From positions 16,763,630 to 16,827,629 of the forward strand of contig NC_086232.1 in assembly GCF_036321145.2 (NCBI RefSeq): a DNA stretch of 64,000 nt, written 5' to 3'. The notes under the pieces were generated by a model. That model had not been told where the DNA came from. It saw only the letters and a list, made by a program, of their open reading frames with translations, and made no database searches. The translations under genes and the position numbers were made by a program. Position 1 is the first letter of the stretch. Each line of letters opens with the position of its first letter. The stretch comes from Pelmatolapia mariae. Taxonomy: Eukaryota > Chordata > Actinopteri > Cichliformes > Cichlidae. Below, one piece after another: positions 25,380 to 36,447 of the stretch.

Positions 25380-25896
25380 TAGGGCTGTTCGATATAACGA
25401 CATATATCGGATGATGATATGAAAACGTCTATCGTTTCATATTACGCTATTGTTTGTTTCGTGGTGTCGCGAACTAAACTGTTTACGTCAATATTTTTAC
25501 ATCGTATTGATGGTCACTGTAGAATTTCTTAAGGTTCTCTCTTTCTCTTATATTCAATATAACCACACTACACACGGACAAGTGACGGTTTTTAAGCGTT
25601 GTCGTTAGCAACAACGACAAAGAAGCTAGAGAAGCTAAAAAGAGCTGTCAGGTGCTAAAAAATAAACCTTAGAACAAGTTTTTTCCCTGCAGCATACTCA
25701 CAAAGAAAATTGCAGCCATTGCAACTCATGTAACATATAACTCCAGGTACACAACGCCCAGCTGAAAACACTTCATGCAAGTCGAGTTGCCCGAGATTCA
25801 CAGAATTTACAGAAAATGTAAAATTTTTGTGATACCGTTGTCGGGACGATAAATGTCTATATGTGTATGAGATTTTGGCCATATCCCAGAGCCCTA
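25380..25896. mobile_element. hAT-type MITE with 8-bp target duplication
   Basis: The ends are TAGGGCTGTTCGATAT and, in reverse complement, TAGGGCTCTGGGATAT. Both sides are flanked by the same octamer AAGCTGAG (25372-25379 and 25897-25904). The 517-bp interior is CpG-containing and includes ATATCG-like sub-terminal motifs, as in the larger element at 16.8 kb, but no recognisable transposase. A minus-strand 75-codon frame (25655-25882) inside it has no known domain. The termini and target-site length place it in the hAT superfamily. Confidence 0.87.
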
Positions 25897-27129
25897 AAGC
25901 TGAGTTCTTTTGCTCTTAGTCTTTTCTAGTCAAAAATCACGTCACTATCAGCAAAGTTTCCAGTTAAACTGATGAGCAATGGATTTGTTGTGCAGCATGG
26001 GAAAAGACCCAGGAATTGGGCCTTCATAGGGGTATGTTTAAATTAAGATGGCACTCATCCAGTGACCACAGAGCTTTTAATAACACAGAGAATGTCTGGA
26101 CAAACAGTTGCCATGGACTCCCTGAGCAGTCCAACGGAAAGCAACCATAATAGAAGAAGACGACGTGGCTTGCATGGGAGGTTTCCTCCTACTTTGAGTT
26201 GATGTAAATGAGGACAAGATGGTGTTCAATAAACAGCAACAATGGACAGCTTTTTTTTTTTTACTTTATCGGTGCCTGAAACAAATCATTTGTTTGTTCC
26301 TTGGATGGTTTATGAATGTCACTCTCAAAGTCTCAATACATCCTTTGTTTGGATTTGTTAGATACTCCTACTCTTCAAGAGTCACTCACTGTCGACTAGC
26401 ATCAACCACTACAGAGTGCTATGCTTTACACAGCAACACTATGTGACCCACATAACAGTGTTCCTGTGGATGTTACTATAAGAGAAAAGCATTGGGTTTT
26501 ATACATGTGGTGATGGAACGAGCAAAACAATGCAATGCAGATCAAGACTGTGATTGATGTACTCTTAACAAACACATGCCCAAGTTCAGCAACACAAGCA
26601 TCAAGTAAAACGCAAAAACACTTCTGCACTCTGCCTTCACTACTTCCCACTGAAAAAAACAAATTTCAAAACTAGAGGTGTGCGGCTCCTGGCAGTTTTC
26701 CCCACACCACTTTTTCACTTGTTTCCTAATTTTAAACGATTTTAAAACAGCCTGGTTAAAATTCACAACATGCAGCTGCAGAAGAGTATATAGTGGGGAC
26801 GCACCCGTGCTTATATTTTCCTTTTGGAGGCACAATATTTTAAACGCATATGGTAGCTTTAGCACACCACACCCTTCATCTAGTGAAATCATAGGAGCGG
26901 CATTACCACCTTGGCTCTATTTAGTTGTCTACTGACCTCAGATGTAATCCATAATAACAGGACCCAGCCCAGGACAATCCTATCATTGCACCTCCTGATA
27001 ATCACTTAATATAGGCCTCAGGGATTAAGTAGAAGATCAAACCAGGCTCCCAGAATCTGTGCCCTACATGGGATTTTGAGGCAGACGTAGACGCCAGTCA
27101 CAGGTCTCTATGCGGCGCCATCAACAGTA

Positions 27130-27510
27130 ACATTAGTAGTATCACAGTACTAAGGCGTAGGGCCTTTTCGGTGGGATGGATGGAGGGATTTCTTTCAGAT
27201 TTGGCACAAAAACTGCCTTGGACTCAGCAATGAACAGATTAGATGCCAGCAGTTAAAGGTCAAGGTCACTGTGATCTCTGAAGTTTTTGAACATGGCTCA
27301 ACTCATGAATGCACAGTTTTAGATTTAAATTCAATGTACTGAACTGATTAAAAGCTGGTGGTTAAAAGTCGATGTTACCTTAACTTCACAAAATACTTTT
27401 TTTGCTATATTCAGAAAATTCATACAATAAATGTGATGAAATTCAATGCAAATGTCGAACTGAATAATGATAAAGTGATGACATTTTACATCTAAAAAAA
27501 GTTCAAATCA
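27130..27510. repeat. Degenerate interspersed tandem repeat (unit about 109 bp)
   Basis: The segment around GGATTTCTTTCAGATTTGGC and AAAGGTCAAGGTCACTGTGA resembles a dispersed teleost repeat that I recall without a family name. Two diverged units are visible: GAACAGATTAGATGCCAGCA at about 27232 and GAACTGATTAAAAGCTGGTG at about 27341, roughly 109 bp apart. No coding potential. Boundaries are approximate. Confidence 0.55.
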
Positions 27511-28669
27511 TATAAACTATCCTGCAAAATTCCCACAAAACTGCCTTTATAAGAACATTATTACAATAGTAGAGGAGTAATTTGGATGTACTAATGACAG
27601 ATGGCCTGATCATCGAGCAATGCATTTTTCTTACAGCATGAAATCACTCAAAAAATCTCCAAGTAATTGGTATTAGAGAATGTATGCATGCTCATGTATG
27701 ACTTTTCTTGCTATATTTGTTAAATATTCTCACAGACCGTACACTCTGGTGAAACGCTGGTAAGGCATTAACCCATTTAAAATCCATGCTATTCATCCAG
27801 ATTCAATTAATATAGAAGTACCAAAACAGGAAGTAACTCATTGAAAACTCCTTCATGCATCCATGAAAGTGCACAGTCACTAGTTCAAGCTTTAAATATC
27901 CCAGCATCTGTCTTCATAAAGCAAAAATCTTATTAAAATGAGACGTCCAACCACTACCTCAGAAACAATCGCAAACACAACAGCTGACAAACTGCCCTGG
28001 AGGTTGCATCCTTCATAACGGCTCATCTTCTCATGCTAAATTTACGAGGCGGAAGAAGGTATTTCCCAACAGGTTCACTGCGGAGACTTCCTGTCAGCTC
28101 ACTGAATACTTCACATATATCTAATTCTTACTAAACATTAACCTAAAGATATAAACCTCTTTCTCAACAGTAAAAGTCAGCAGCAGACTGATAGATCACA
28201 TTTCCAGCTTTCTTAAGAAACCTATAAACTTTTGAGGTTACATTGCCAAGAAAAATTGCTGCATTATGCATTACGTTTCACTGCCTCATTTAGTCATTAA
28301 ATATGTAAAGTGCAGAGAGAAATTTAATTTCAAATGGGGATTTAAGTCACATTAAGCAAGTCAAAAATGTTGTTACTAACTTTTAAAAGGAATGCAGAGA
28401 AGCCAGGCACAAACATCCAACTCAGGTGATTGCTATGTTTGGGGTAGGAACTCCAAGAATCCCAGACTGCTTATTTTGTGCTAATTTGAGTCAGCTGTTG
28501 AACTCATTCTGGGCAGCTGAGAGTGTATTAACATATTTTCTGCAGCATGATAGGAAATCCACAAGCAAATCCGTGCCATTGGTACTATACTGAAAATATA
28601 CATGCTTAATATTGTAGATTTGGGTCAAACAGATTTGACCGTTTTCCAAATGCAACCCATTTTATAATG

Positions 28670-28696
28670 AAGGAACACACATGGAGTGTGTTCCTT
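28670..28696. repeat. 11-bp perfect hairpin
   Basis: AAGGAACACAC at 28670-28680 is the exact reverse complement of GTGTGTTCCTT at 28686-28696, with a 5-base loop. It lies about 250 bp downstream of the exon 2 donor in the fat1 transcript. No run of T on either strand, so it is not a terminator; significance unknown. Confidence 0.7.
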
Positions 28697-28947
28697 GTAG
28701 CCCAGCACCTACTTGTGAATGTCCACACAGGTCTAAGAGAGAGCTAGTCCATCTGTTCCTGCCATAAACTCTCCAAAAGAAGAAAAATGACTGCAAAAGG
28801 GAACTTCACCCATCTCTTAGAAGACTCCCTTAGCTCATTATTCCACACAGTGGAACATGACTGAATAAACTGTAGCTGCATAATACTTTCCTTATGCAGG
28901 TCTTTCAACACAAGCTTCACATAGATCTAGCGAATAAAGAGACTCAC

Positions 28948-31900
28948 CAGTTTCCTCATCAATGGAGAATACCCCCAGGCCAGACCCATCTCGGATGGAG
29001 TATCGAATCTCTCCATCTCGGCCTCTGTCTTCATCTTCAGCTGTTACAGTCATTACTGAAGTCCCAATGACCGCATCCTCTTTTATAAATCCCTTTTCCA
29101 CAAACGATCGGAACATAGGCCTGTAAAGATTCTCATTCACGTCCACCACGTCCACCTCAATAAAGCAGGTTGATGACAAAGATATGGGCTTCCCTTTGTC
29201 TTTAGCTTTTGCAGTAAGATTATACACCTGTTTTGTCTCATAATCTAGATTCTGAACAATTCGCAGCGCACCGCTGAGTTTGTCTACTTCGAAATTCCCG
29301 TCTCCATTATCAATAAGGCTGTATCGTACCTGACTGGAAGGCCCAATATCGGGGTCATGAGCCTCCAGCCACATGATTACTGTACCGATTGGAAGGTCCT
29401 CCCTCACCTTTACACGGTAATTAGGAGGGAAGAATTTGGGTGGATTATCATTCACATCTTCCAAGGTGATTTTGAGGGGCACTGTGGACACCAGCTGAGG
29501 CTCATTTACTGCCTGGTCACGTGCCGCAATCTTCAAGACATAAAATGGATGGAGCTCGCGATCCAGTGGCTTTGTCACTGTCACCACACCGGTATTTTCA
29601 TTGATTGCAAAATGATCTGTGCCTCCCAAAATTGAGTACTTGACGATTCCATTGTCACCTCGATCCTTATCTGTTGAATCCACCTGGATGATTTCAGTCC
29701 CAACAGGTGTACTCTCAGTTATTTCAACAGAATAAGATTCTTGCAAAAACTGGGGGCTATTGTCATTAGTGTCTAAGATTTTAACATCCAAGAGACGCGA
29801 TGAGGATTTCTGTGGTATCCCGAGATCATAAACTGTAATGTTGAGGGTGTAGTGATCTGCTGTTTCCCGGTCAAGAGGAGAGTAAACCAAAAGCCAACCA
29901 GTTTCCATATCTACTATGAAGTGGCTTTCTGCATCTCCTCCTGAAATAACATACACTAGCTTCCCATTAAAGCCACTATCTGAGTCTGTGGCATTTAAAT
30001 GGACAATCCGGGCCCCGACAGGGAGATCTTCTTTGACTTCAATAACACTTGGAAAAGACTCTGAGAACTGAGGAGTGTACCGGTTGACTGAGTGAAAGTC
30101 CATGAAGTTGTCATCCGGCTCATTCTGCGTGTGGATTTTGCTGCCCTGAAGCAGCTTTTCAGCCAGCATAGTAGCAACTCCGGTTTCCACGCACTTTAAC
30201 TGGACGGGCTTACGCGCCGTGATGACAGTTATGTTCATAATCATTGGCTGAGTCTCATGTTCGCCATCAGATGCAACGATTTGTAAACTATGAAACGAGA
30301 CCTTAGCTGCCTCTCCCTCGCTCAGCGAGTGCTTCAGTGAAAGCATGCCAGAGTTTGGGTTCAGCTCAAACAGGTCAAGATCATTCCCAGCTTTAATATT
30401 GTACCGTACTAGCTGCAGTTCATCTGCATCAATGGCAGATGCTGTTGTTATCTGCTCTCCCACGCCGTGATCTCTCGGCACAGTCACTTCACAGTCCACA
30501 TTTTCAAACAAAGGCTTATTGTCATTCAGGTTGTTTAACGTTATAATGACTGATGCTTCCACCTCTCTCCGGAATGGGGATCCCCAGTCTGATGCTCTGA
30601 CTTTAAGATTGTAAATCCTGGGCATGAGCTCATAATCTAGGACCTCCGAGGTACTGATGACACCAGAGAAGTAGTCAATGACAAACGGCTGAGGATTCAC
30701 ATTGGTAATGCTGTAGGTCACATAGCCATTCTCCCCTTTGTCTAGATCAGTGGCTTTAACAGTCACCACACTAGTCCCTATGGGTACATTCTCATCAACA
30801 CTGGCCTTGTAAGATGTCTGCTGGAATTCAGGTGCATTGTTATTTACATCAATCACATCAACAATCACTTTGGTTGTTGCTTTTTTGTCACTTGTAATCA
30901 CATCCAACTGAAATTGTGAGGAAATATCAGCATTGATTGGCCCTGCGGTGCTGATTAAGCCAGTATCTGGATTGATGGTAAATCTGTTCTTGTCAGATTT
31001 GTGCCTAAAAGCATATTTTAGCTGTGGATACTTTGGCACAGCTGTTACCATAGTGACAGGTGTGTGAAGGGGGGCGAATTCACTCAGATTGACTCTGTAA
31101 ACGGCCTTTTCAAATACAGCAGGGCCCACTTTGAACTGTGGAGAAGTGACATGTACCAATTTAGCTGATGAAAATTGAGGGGGGCTGCCTTTGTCCTTTG
31201 CCTGTAAAGTGAGGTTGTATCCAAAAGGTTGGCTGTCCCAGTCGACATCTTTGACTGCTTTTATTTTATACTCCCTGCTCCCGGGGTTGGTTCTTACAGC
31301 CTTGAACTGTTGAAGAGGGTCACCAGCCACAATGCTCAGTGATGCTATTTCTCCATTTGGTCCTTGATCTTTGTCCTCCACTGTCACAATGGCATAAGTG
31401 GGGTCATGGTCTGCATCAGAGGGGGCCAAGGTTACTGCAGTAATTACAGGTGCGTGCTCATTGGCCTGCTCCACCCTGACTGTAAGTCTGGCCATGCTAC
31501 TGAAACCACTGCTCCCATACAGCTTCATCCCTCTGTCCACGGCAAGGATCTCCAACTCGTACAGCTTCGTCTCAGAGTAATCTAGTTTGCCCGTCAGTGT
31601 CACCACACCGCTTGTTGGATGTACTGCAAACATGTCTGTCCACTCCCGGAAACTATAGTAGTATTCTCCATTTGTACCGATGTCTGCATCAGTTGCCGTG
31701 ACTTTGGCCACGCTTGTGCGGATTGCCGTGTTCTCTGGCAGAGCGATGCTATAGGACGTGGGTGAGAAGAGAGGCCTGAGGTCATTGGTGTCCAGTACCT
31801 GTACCTTCACTCGAGTGCGACACTCCAAATTGGTGTTTCTCTCTGAAGCTTTAATAGTCAGCACGTAGTGGTCTTTAACCTCCCGGTTCAGAATGGCAGT

Positions 31901-32209
31901 GCTGCCTCCTTTGGTCCTTATTCGCAAAAAACTGAAATCTCCCAGCAGATAGTCTTCTGCTTTGAATAGGTTCTCATTGTCTCCAGAGATGATTTTGTAC
32001 CGTATGTCCCACTCTGGGTCTGTGATAAAGATTCCCATTTTGGTGTGACTTTCTAAGTAAGTCTTAGCAGCAGAGTTCTCATATATGGTGGCATTGTAAA
32101 GAGAATGCGTGAACTGCATGGAGGTGGCCCTCGCCATCCTTTGGTTCCCTGCACAGCCACAGAGGAGCTGCTGGAGCAGCACAAGCAGTGGAACCCAGTG
32201 CTTCCCCAT
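28948..32209 (-). CDS. fat1 first coding exon (exon 2): signal peptide and N-terminal cadherin repeats
   Basis: FAT1 is a giant single-pass cadherin at the plasma membrane, acting in cell adhesion, polarity and growth control. This exon encodes 1087 residues plus one base. The chosen start (MGKHWVPLLV, ATG at 32209, A at -3 and G at +4) is followed by a hydrophobic signal peptide ending near residue 21, as in vertebrate FAT1. Cadherin repeats follow in tandem (about 35-148, 149-256, a less canonical one to 360, 365-461, 462-568, 569-665, 713-820, 821-925, 926-1030 and the start of another). Inter-repeat motifs include DTNDLRPLF (140), NLNDNKPLF (560), DTNDNSPQF (813) and DVNDNPPKF (918). A conserved spacer with MLAEKLLQ lies near residue 681. 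The donor is CTG|GTGAGT, phase 1. The exon also contains 28 bases of 5' UTR (32210-32237). FAT1 is preferred over FAT3 because of the spacer and N-terminal wording; fat1a versus fat1b is undecided. Confidence 0.97.
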
Positions 32210-32237
32210 TATTGTACCGTGATCTTCACCGAACCAC
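32210..32237 (-). other. fat1 5' UTR part of exon 2 and splice acceptor
   Basis: On the minus strand a pyrimidine tract (tttctctccatttcag) ends at 32238, and the exon begins GTGGTTCGGTGA at 32237. The open frame continues upstream of the acceptor to 32335, but those 33 codons are intronic and unlike FAT1. In the frame of the ATG the 28 bases give a short lead-in; in another frame they supply TGA, which would terminate any upstream ORF spliced here in that phase. Confidence 0.8.
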
Positions 32238-33917
32238 CTGAAATGGAGAGAAAAAAAGGATTTTAGAGCTATAATCCTGCAGAAACATTTCATTGGGATC
32301 CTACAATAACATTTAAGGGAAATTTTTATTTTCAACTATCAGTCTTCATCTAAGTAGGCTGGAAAAACCGCTATAATGCTGAAAACCGCATTATTTATGG
32401 CACACATTTTTTTCCCAGACTCCTTTAAATATCATGACAAGTGATGATAAGTGTGACAAAGACTAAACAGGTTTCATGTGGAAATAAGATGAAGCAGATC
32501 AGTCAGTTAGGTGACAATGCCAGATGCCTGCCATGGGTGCCCTTCTGAACATGCAAATGTCACAAAACCTCCTCATAATGAGCTAAAAATAAAAAAAAGC
32601 TCGGGCTCCTTTGAAAACTGCAGTGCTATAATTTACATTTTTTGGTTGCACATTAGACATTTAGAAATCTGATTATACTCATTAACATATTACTACACAA
32701 GCACTACGAATAATCTCGTAACTACAAAATGATGCTGGACTTTCACTCGTGCAGAAATGCAGCAAAAAAAAGATGATGATGGTAAAGGTGTGTGGTAAAT
32801 AAAATAATCTCTGTATAATGTCGTCGAAGTACAATCAGAATTAAACTCGAAGGACAGATGACTGAGAAAGTGCTTTCAAATTGCGGATTCATTCGTTTAC
32901 AACTGCTTTACAACGTCCCCGGCTCCGTGTGGGAGTCCACAAAGACAAATAAAAAGCAAGACGCTGCTATGTGTGCGCACGTTGTAAAAAACAAAAAAAA
33001 ATTATATTTACTTTTGGCGTGACAAAACAGCCCCACTAGTTTAATTATTAATGTTTTATGCGGGGTTAATAAATGACAGGGTTTGAGCCCCAATCACCTT
33101 TAATCTAAAACTATAGCCCGCAGGTACAAAAGAACCATCTGCTTGCGGACAACTGCTGCAGAAAAAAAGAAACTGTAACTAAAACTTAAACTTCTGGCTC
33201 TTTTTTTCCCTTTTTCTTTACGATACAGAAGAGTATCCATTTGTTTAAATTCCGTTTCTCTGAATGCTCTCGGCAGCGAGCCGTTTTTCATTTAGAAAAA
33301 AAAAAAGTTCAAATGTTTCAAGAAAATGAGTTAGGTGCCTCGAGACTATTTCACGTCTAACCCCATCCCCCAACTACAGCCATTCACTTCGAAACGATGG
33401 CAGACGTGCACTTAGCAGAGATTTGCTTGGGGGGTTAGTAGGGAAAAAGATACGTATTCCCAACACAAAACAGCACAAAGTGTGTGCGTACGTCATCAAA
33501 AACGACGTTCGACATTCACTTTGTATCGAAAAGTTCTCCAAAGAATCACCCAAAGTAGCCAGCGGTTGCTTTTCTTTCGCACTTCACAATAGCAGACCTA
33601 ACTTTTTTTTCCCACGTTACAGAGATGCAGACGCTTAAACATCGCTGACCGCCAAAAAAAAAGCCCACTGAGTAAAAACACAACAACTTACGTACCTCTT
33701 TTAATATTAAATTCGGAGATTTGGAGGTTTTGCATGTAGTTTATGTAGTCCAAATCTCGGCATGGTATTACGTGGACTTCTCTCCTCTCCGTTACCCCAT
33801 CTGCCACCAGCAGGCAAGCTCTCTCTTTTCCCTCACTGCTTTCCTTTCCTTTCCTTTCTCTCCCACACTCCACTTGCCTGGTATCTCTCCGCGCTGCGCA
33901 CGTCCGGATCTACTTAC
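32238..33917 (-). other. fat1 intron 1 (short version, if the 33918 donor is used)
   Basis: Bounded by the strong candidate donor CCG|GTAAGT (last exon base 33918) and the exon 2 acceptor. If the alternative donor at 35301 is used the intron would extend to 35300. I see no coding exon. Contents are AT-rich unique-looking sequence with short A runs. A second, weaker donor-like site (AGAG|GTACGT) lies near 33696. Confidence 0.55.
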
Positions 33918-34064
33918 CGGGCTGGCAGCAGGATAGGACCTTTTCCGCTCTGAACCCGCGACCCTTTTGATTTGATTTAGTGCTGTTCGCCTTGTATTCT
34001 CATATGAAATATTTCCAGAAAGGCTGAACTCTGGTCCTCTCAGCGGAATCGCTTTAATTTTCAT
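33918..34064 (-). other. Candidate 5' non-coding exon of fat1 carrying an upstream ORF
   Basis: The sequence CTGCCAGCCCG|GTAAGT (minus strand) is a near-perfect donor with last exon base 33918. An ATG at 34064 opens a frame whose 49th codon ends exactly at that donor. Spliced to exon 2 at 32237 the frame would read three more codons (VVR) and stop at TGA, 19 bases before the fat1 ATG, giving a 52-codon upstream ORF. The 5' limit of the exon is not defined. This is inference from splice consensus only. Confidence 0.35.
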
Positions 34065-34618
34065 TCAGCAGCTACCACTTCAGCCCCAAGGTAGCCTGCC
34101 CCCCCCCCTTTTTTTGTAGTATTCTTATTATTTTGCCTTTCAGCTAAAATTATTTAAAGCTTTCAAACCCCCGAACGTTCACTTTCCACGGTGTTCTGAT
34201 TGTGGCTACACGAGTAGAAAATCAAATCCCAGTACAATTTATCCCAAATTGCAAATTGGAAGCATTAAGGCTACTGGACTCATGAGGTGTGAGTCCTAAT
34301 GGATCCCCCCCGTCCCTCGTTTCTGTATTCTCCTTTTTATTTACAGCAAGATTAATTAATGCCCCCCCGTCTTTTTGAGGTGGGAGACATCCAAGGGCCA
34401 AGCCTTATTAGGTTACAGGTTATTTTGTGCATGGCCTCCTGGCTAATGATCAACAAACAAATATTTCATATTCGCTTTCTGCTGAAAATTTTGACTTTGC
34501 CTTTATATCATAATCCAGCTGTTAGCGTAAGAATATGGACAAACCTTATTTTGGTAATGAAATCTCAGTTCAGGGATTCCCAGGTGATGACAAATGAGCT
34601 AATAAAACGTGCAAATCC

Positions 34619-34650
34619 GAAATAAATAAATAAATAAATAATAATAATAA
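34619..34650. repeat. (AAAT)n/(AAT)n microsatellite
   Basis: About five AAAT units followed by AAT units. Ordinary simple repeat in the 5' region of fat1. Confidence 0.9.
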
Positions 34651-34840
34651 CCCTCGCGTGTGTTGTTGCATTTTGAGATGATCTTCTCATTATTCTCACT
34701 AATGTTATTGTTTTTTTTATTATCCCGGGTACGGCTGGAAATAAAGTGGCCAGCAGTGCGTCCCGGGGTCTGTGTTTGGGCATTAGAGCAGGGTGACTGA
34801 TAATGTTGGTACACTGGCTACGAAGGCGCTGATCCTATCA

Positions 34841-34881
34841 CCCCCCCGCCGCCACCACCACCACCACCACCACCACCCCCC
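34841..34881. repeat. (CCA)n/C-rich microsatellite
   Basis: A C run, two CCG units, about nine CCA units and a terminal C run. A minus-strand frame across it reads poly-tryptophan, which marks it as non-coding simple repeat. Confidence 0.92.
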
Positions 34882-35300
34882 TCTCATCATCACACACGTT
34901 GCTCCTCTCAGACCAAAGCTGCACTTTACGCACAGAGGAGTGTGGCTGCCATGCGATTGATGGCGCTGTCTCACTGCTCTTGCCCGGACTGCAGAGCTCC
35001 AGCTGGTGCGCCTACAGGAAAAAAAAAGCCTGTGCTGCATGCAGCTTGACAACTTGTCAACATGCAACCTACTTACTATTACTACCCTGTGCGCGCGATT
35101 GTGAGCGTTGTGAGCGTGCGTAATTGCGCGTTTGGTTCTTTTTTGGCACAAGTCAGACAAAAATACTCACTTTTTTAGCGCTTACTATAAGAAAAGTGCT
35201 TTGAGTTCAGTCCAAAGTTTCAAGAGTCGCTTGAAAGAAAAAAAAATTCAAATCAAACCATGTGCCATGCTCTTGTTCTCTACGATTCGAGGCTACTCAC

Positions 35301-35720
35301 CAGACCAGCTCAACCAGCGCCGGCTGTCGTTCCCAAACTTCCCTTCACATAAATCCTGTTAGTTTTTTTTTTCTTTTTTTTCTAAATCTCGTTTGCGAGG
35401 ATCTCTCAGATGAGGCGGGAGGGAGCTTCTGCTGATGGCAATCCGCTACTTTTCTCCTCTTCAGCTTATTCTCACAGTTTCATTGCCTTCAGCTCCGATA
35501 TGCTCGGAGGCATCACACATGGTGGCTTATTGCAGGAGAAAAGAAAAGAAAAAAAGCTATAGGCTATGGTTTGCCTCGCTGTTCCACTCCACAACGGTTC
35601 AGGTGCCGGCATGCTGCTGATGCCTTCAGGTGATATCGGGAAAAATCGCAATCTTATAGAAGAGCGCACGAGAAGAGAAATGACTGGCGATTTTCTTGCC
35701 TGCTGCTCTCCCCTTCGGAA
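35301..35720 (-). other. Alternative candidate 5' exon of fat1 (donor at 35301)
   Basis: On the minus strand GAGCTGGTCTG|GTGAGTAG is a full consensus donor, with last exon base 35301, preceded by CpG-containing sequence (CGACAGCCGGCGCTGG). It could be the donor of an alternative first exon spliced to 32237. The upstream limit given is arbitrary. Whether this donor, the one at 33918, both or neither is used cannot be told here. Confidence 0.3.
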
Positions 35721-36066
35721 AAGTAGCGGTACGAGCTAAACAAGAGATGGGTGGGGGGATCACACACCAACAACAGCTGACGGTGAAAGTGATGTCTGTG
35801 TGATTCTCAGTTTGTTTGTTTTGGGCTCTGTGCTTATCTAGTTATTTGTTATACACATAAATCCAACTTAGCTTAATGATTTAATTCAAATTGTCTGTTG
35901 CAGATTTCCTGCTTAAGCACAGTTCCTGACAAAAAAACAAACAAACATAGCATTGGAAGCGTTTACTCTGCGACAAATGCACTCTGAATTTGTTGGAGAG
36001 TTTTTCCAGTAAGGACATCAGCTCTCCGCGAAGGCACCCAGGACCTGACCTTGCCACCTTCAGCTC

Positions 36067-36074
36067 TGACGTCA
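36067..36074. promoter_or_regulatory. Perfect CRE palindrome (TGACGTCA)
   Basis: The full 8-bp cAMP-response element consensus, bound by CREB/ATF bZIP factors, lies in a CpG-rich patch (36.06-36.20 kb) about 770 bp upstream of the 35301 donor. A perfect 8-mer is expected by chance about once per 65 kb, so the site alone is weak evidence; its position is suggestive. Confidence 0.4.
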
Positions 36075-36423
36075 TGGACTCCGCTCCCATTCAGTGCATG
36101 CACAGCGGAGCGTCGCCGTGTTTATTCTGTCCACAGTGTGAGCGTCCACCTCCTCAGCTTGTCCTGTTTATTAATTGTGTTCTCGTGACCTTCGCGAAAA
36201 CGCGTTTAAAACGAGGCAAATGTCTCTGAACATGTGGTTAACAACTGAACTCGACACCATGCTGTGAAGTGGCTGCCAAAAAAAAAATGCCCGAGCAGAG
36301 AGCGGTCCAGCATGAGAATCTCTGCCTAATGTCCATTCAGCACCGGCTCATTAAAGTCGCATATGCCCACAGGCTGAGTAAACGAATGAGACCTATGGGC
36401 CTAGTGTGTGTCTGCGAGTGTAC

Positions 36424-36447
36424 AGAGAGAAAGAGAGAGAGAGAGAA
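36424..36447. repeat. (GA)n microsatellite
   Basis: Eleven or so AG units with one AAA interruption, just upstream of the candidate fat1 promoter region. Confidence 0.88.

Larger units (their letters stand above)
15411..28947 (-). other. fat1 intron 2 (13,537 bp)
   Basis: Bounded by CTG|GTGAGT after exon 2 and by the acceptor before exon 3, minus strand. No coding exon is recognised. It carries two hAT-type elements (16820-17766 and 25380-25896) and a degenerate tandem repeat at about 27130-27510. The remaining stretches (15.4-16.8, 17.8-25.4, 25.9-27.1 and 27.5-28.9 kb) show only AT-rich unique-looking sequence with an 11-bp hairpin at 28670-28696. Confidence 0.87.
33700..36200 (-). promoter_or_regulatory. 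Candidate fat1 promoter and 5' non-coding exon region
   Basis: This interval lies immediately upstream of the first coding exon, where FAT1 genes have a non-coding first exon. It is richer in CpG than the flanking sequence (clusters near 33.88-33.97, 35.08-35.13, 35.29-35.33 and 36.06-36.20 kb), contains two minus-strand consensus splice donors (33918 and 35301) and a perfect CRE octamer at 36067. No TATA box is obvious at a fixed distance from either donor. The transcription start cannot be placed from sequence alone. Confidence 0.4.

Noticed and set aside
26542..26892. Minus-strand 116-codon open frame in intron 2
   Set aside because: No recognisable motif and overlapped by a plus-strand frame; not supported.
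28892..28947. Eighteen codons after EETG at the end of the long frame
   Set aside because: They follow the consensus donor CTG|GTGAGT and do not match FAT1; the protein continues in the exon at 15410.
28948..32209. Assignment to fat3 instead of fat1
   Set aside because: The spacer with MLAEKLLQ, the N-terminal ENSAAKTYL region and NREVKDHY follow FAT1; the corresponding FAT3 regions differ as I remember them.
32210..32335. Forty-two extra codons in front of MGKHW in the long open frame
   Set aside because: A clear splice acceptor lies at 32238, the upstream codons are unlike FAT1, and the MGKHW start has a good initiation context followed directly by a signal peptide.
34783..35160. Minus-strand 125-codon frame in the 5' region
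   Set aside because: Its poly-Trp tract is just the (CCA)n microsatellite read backwards.
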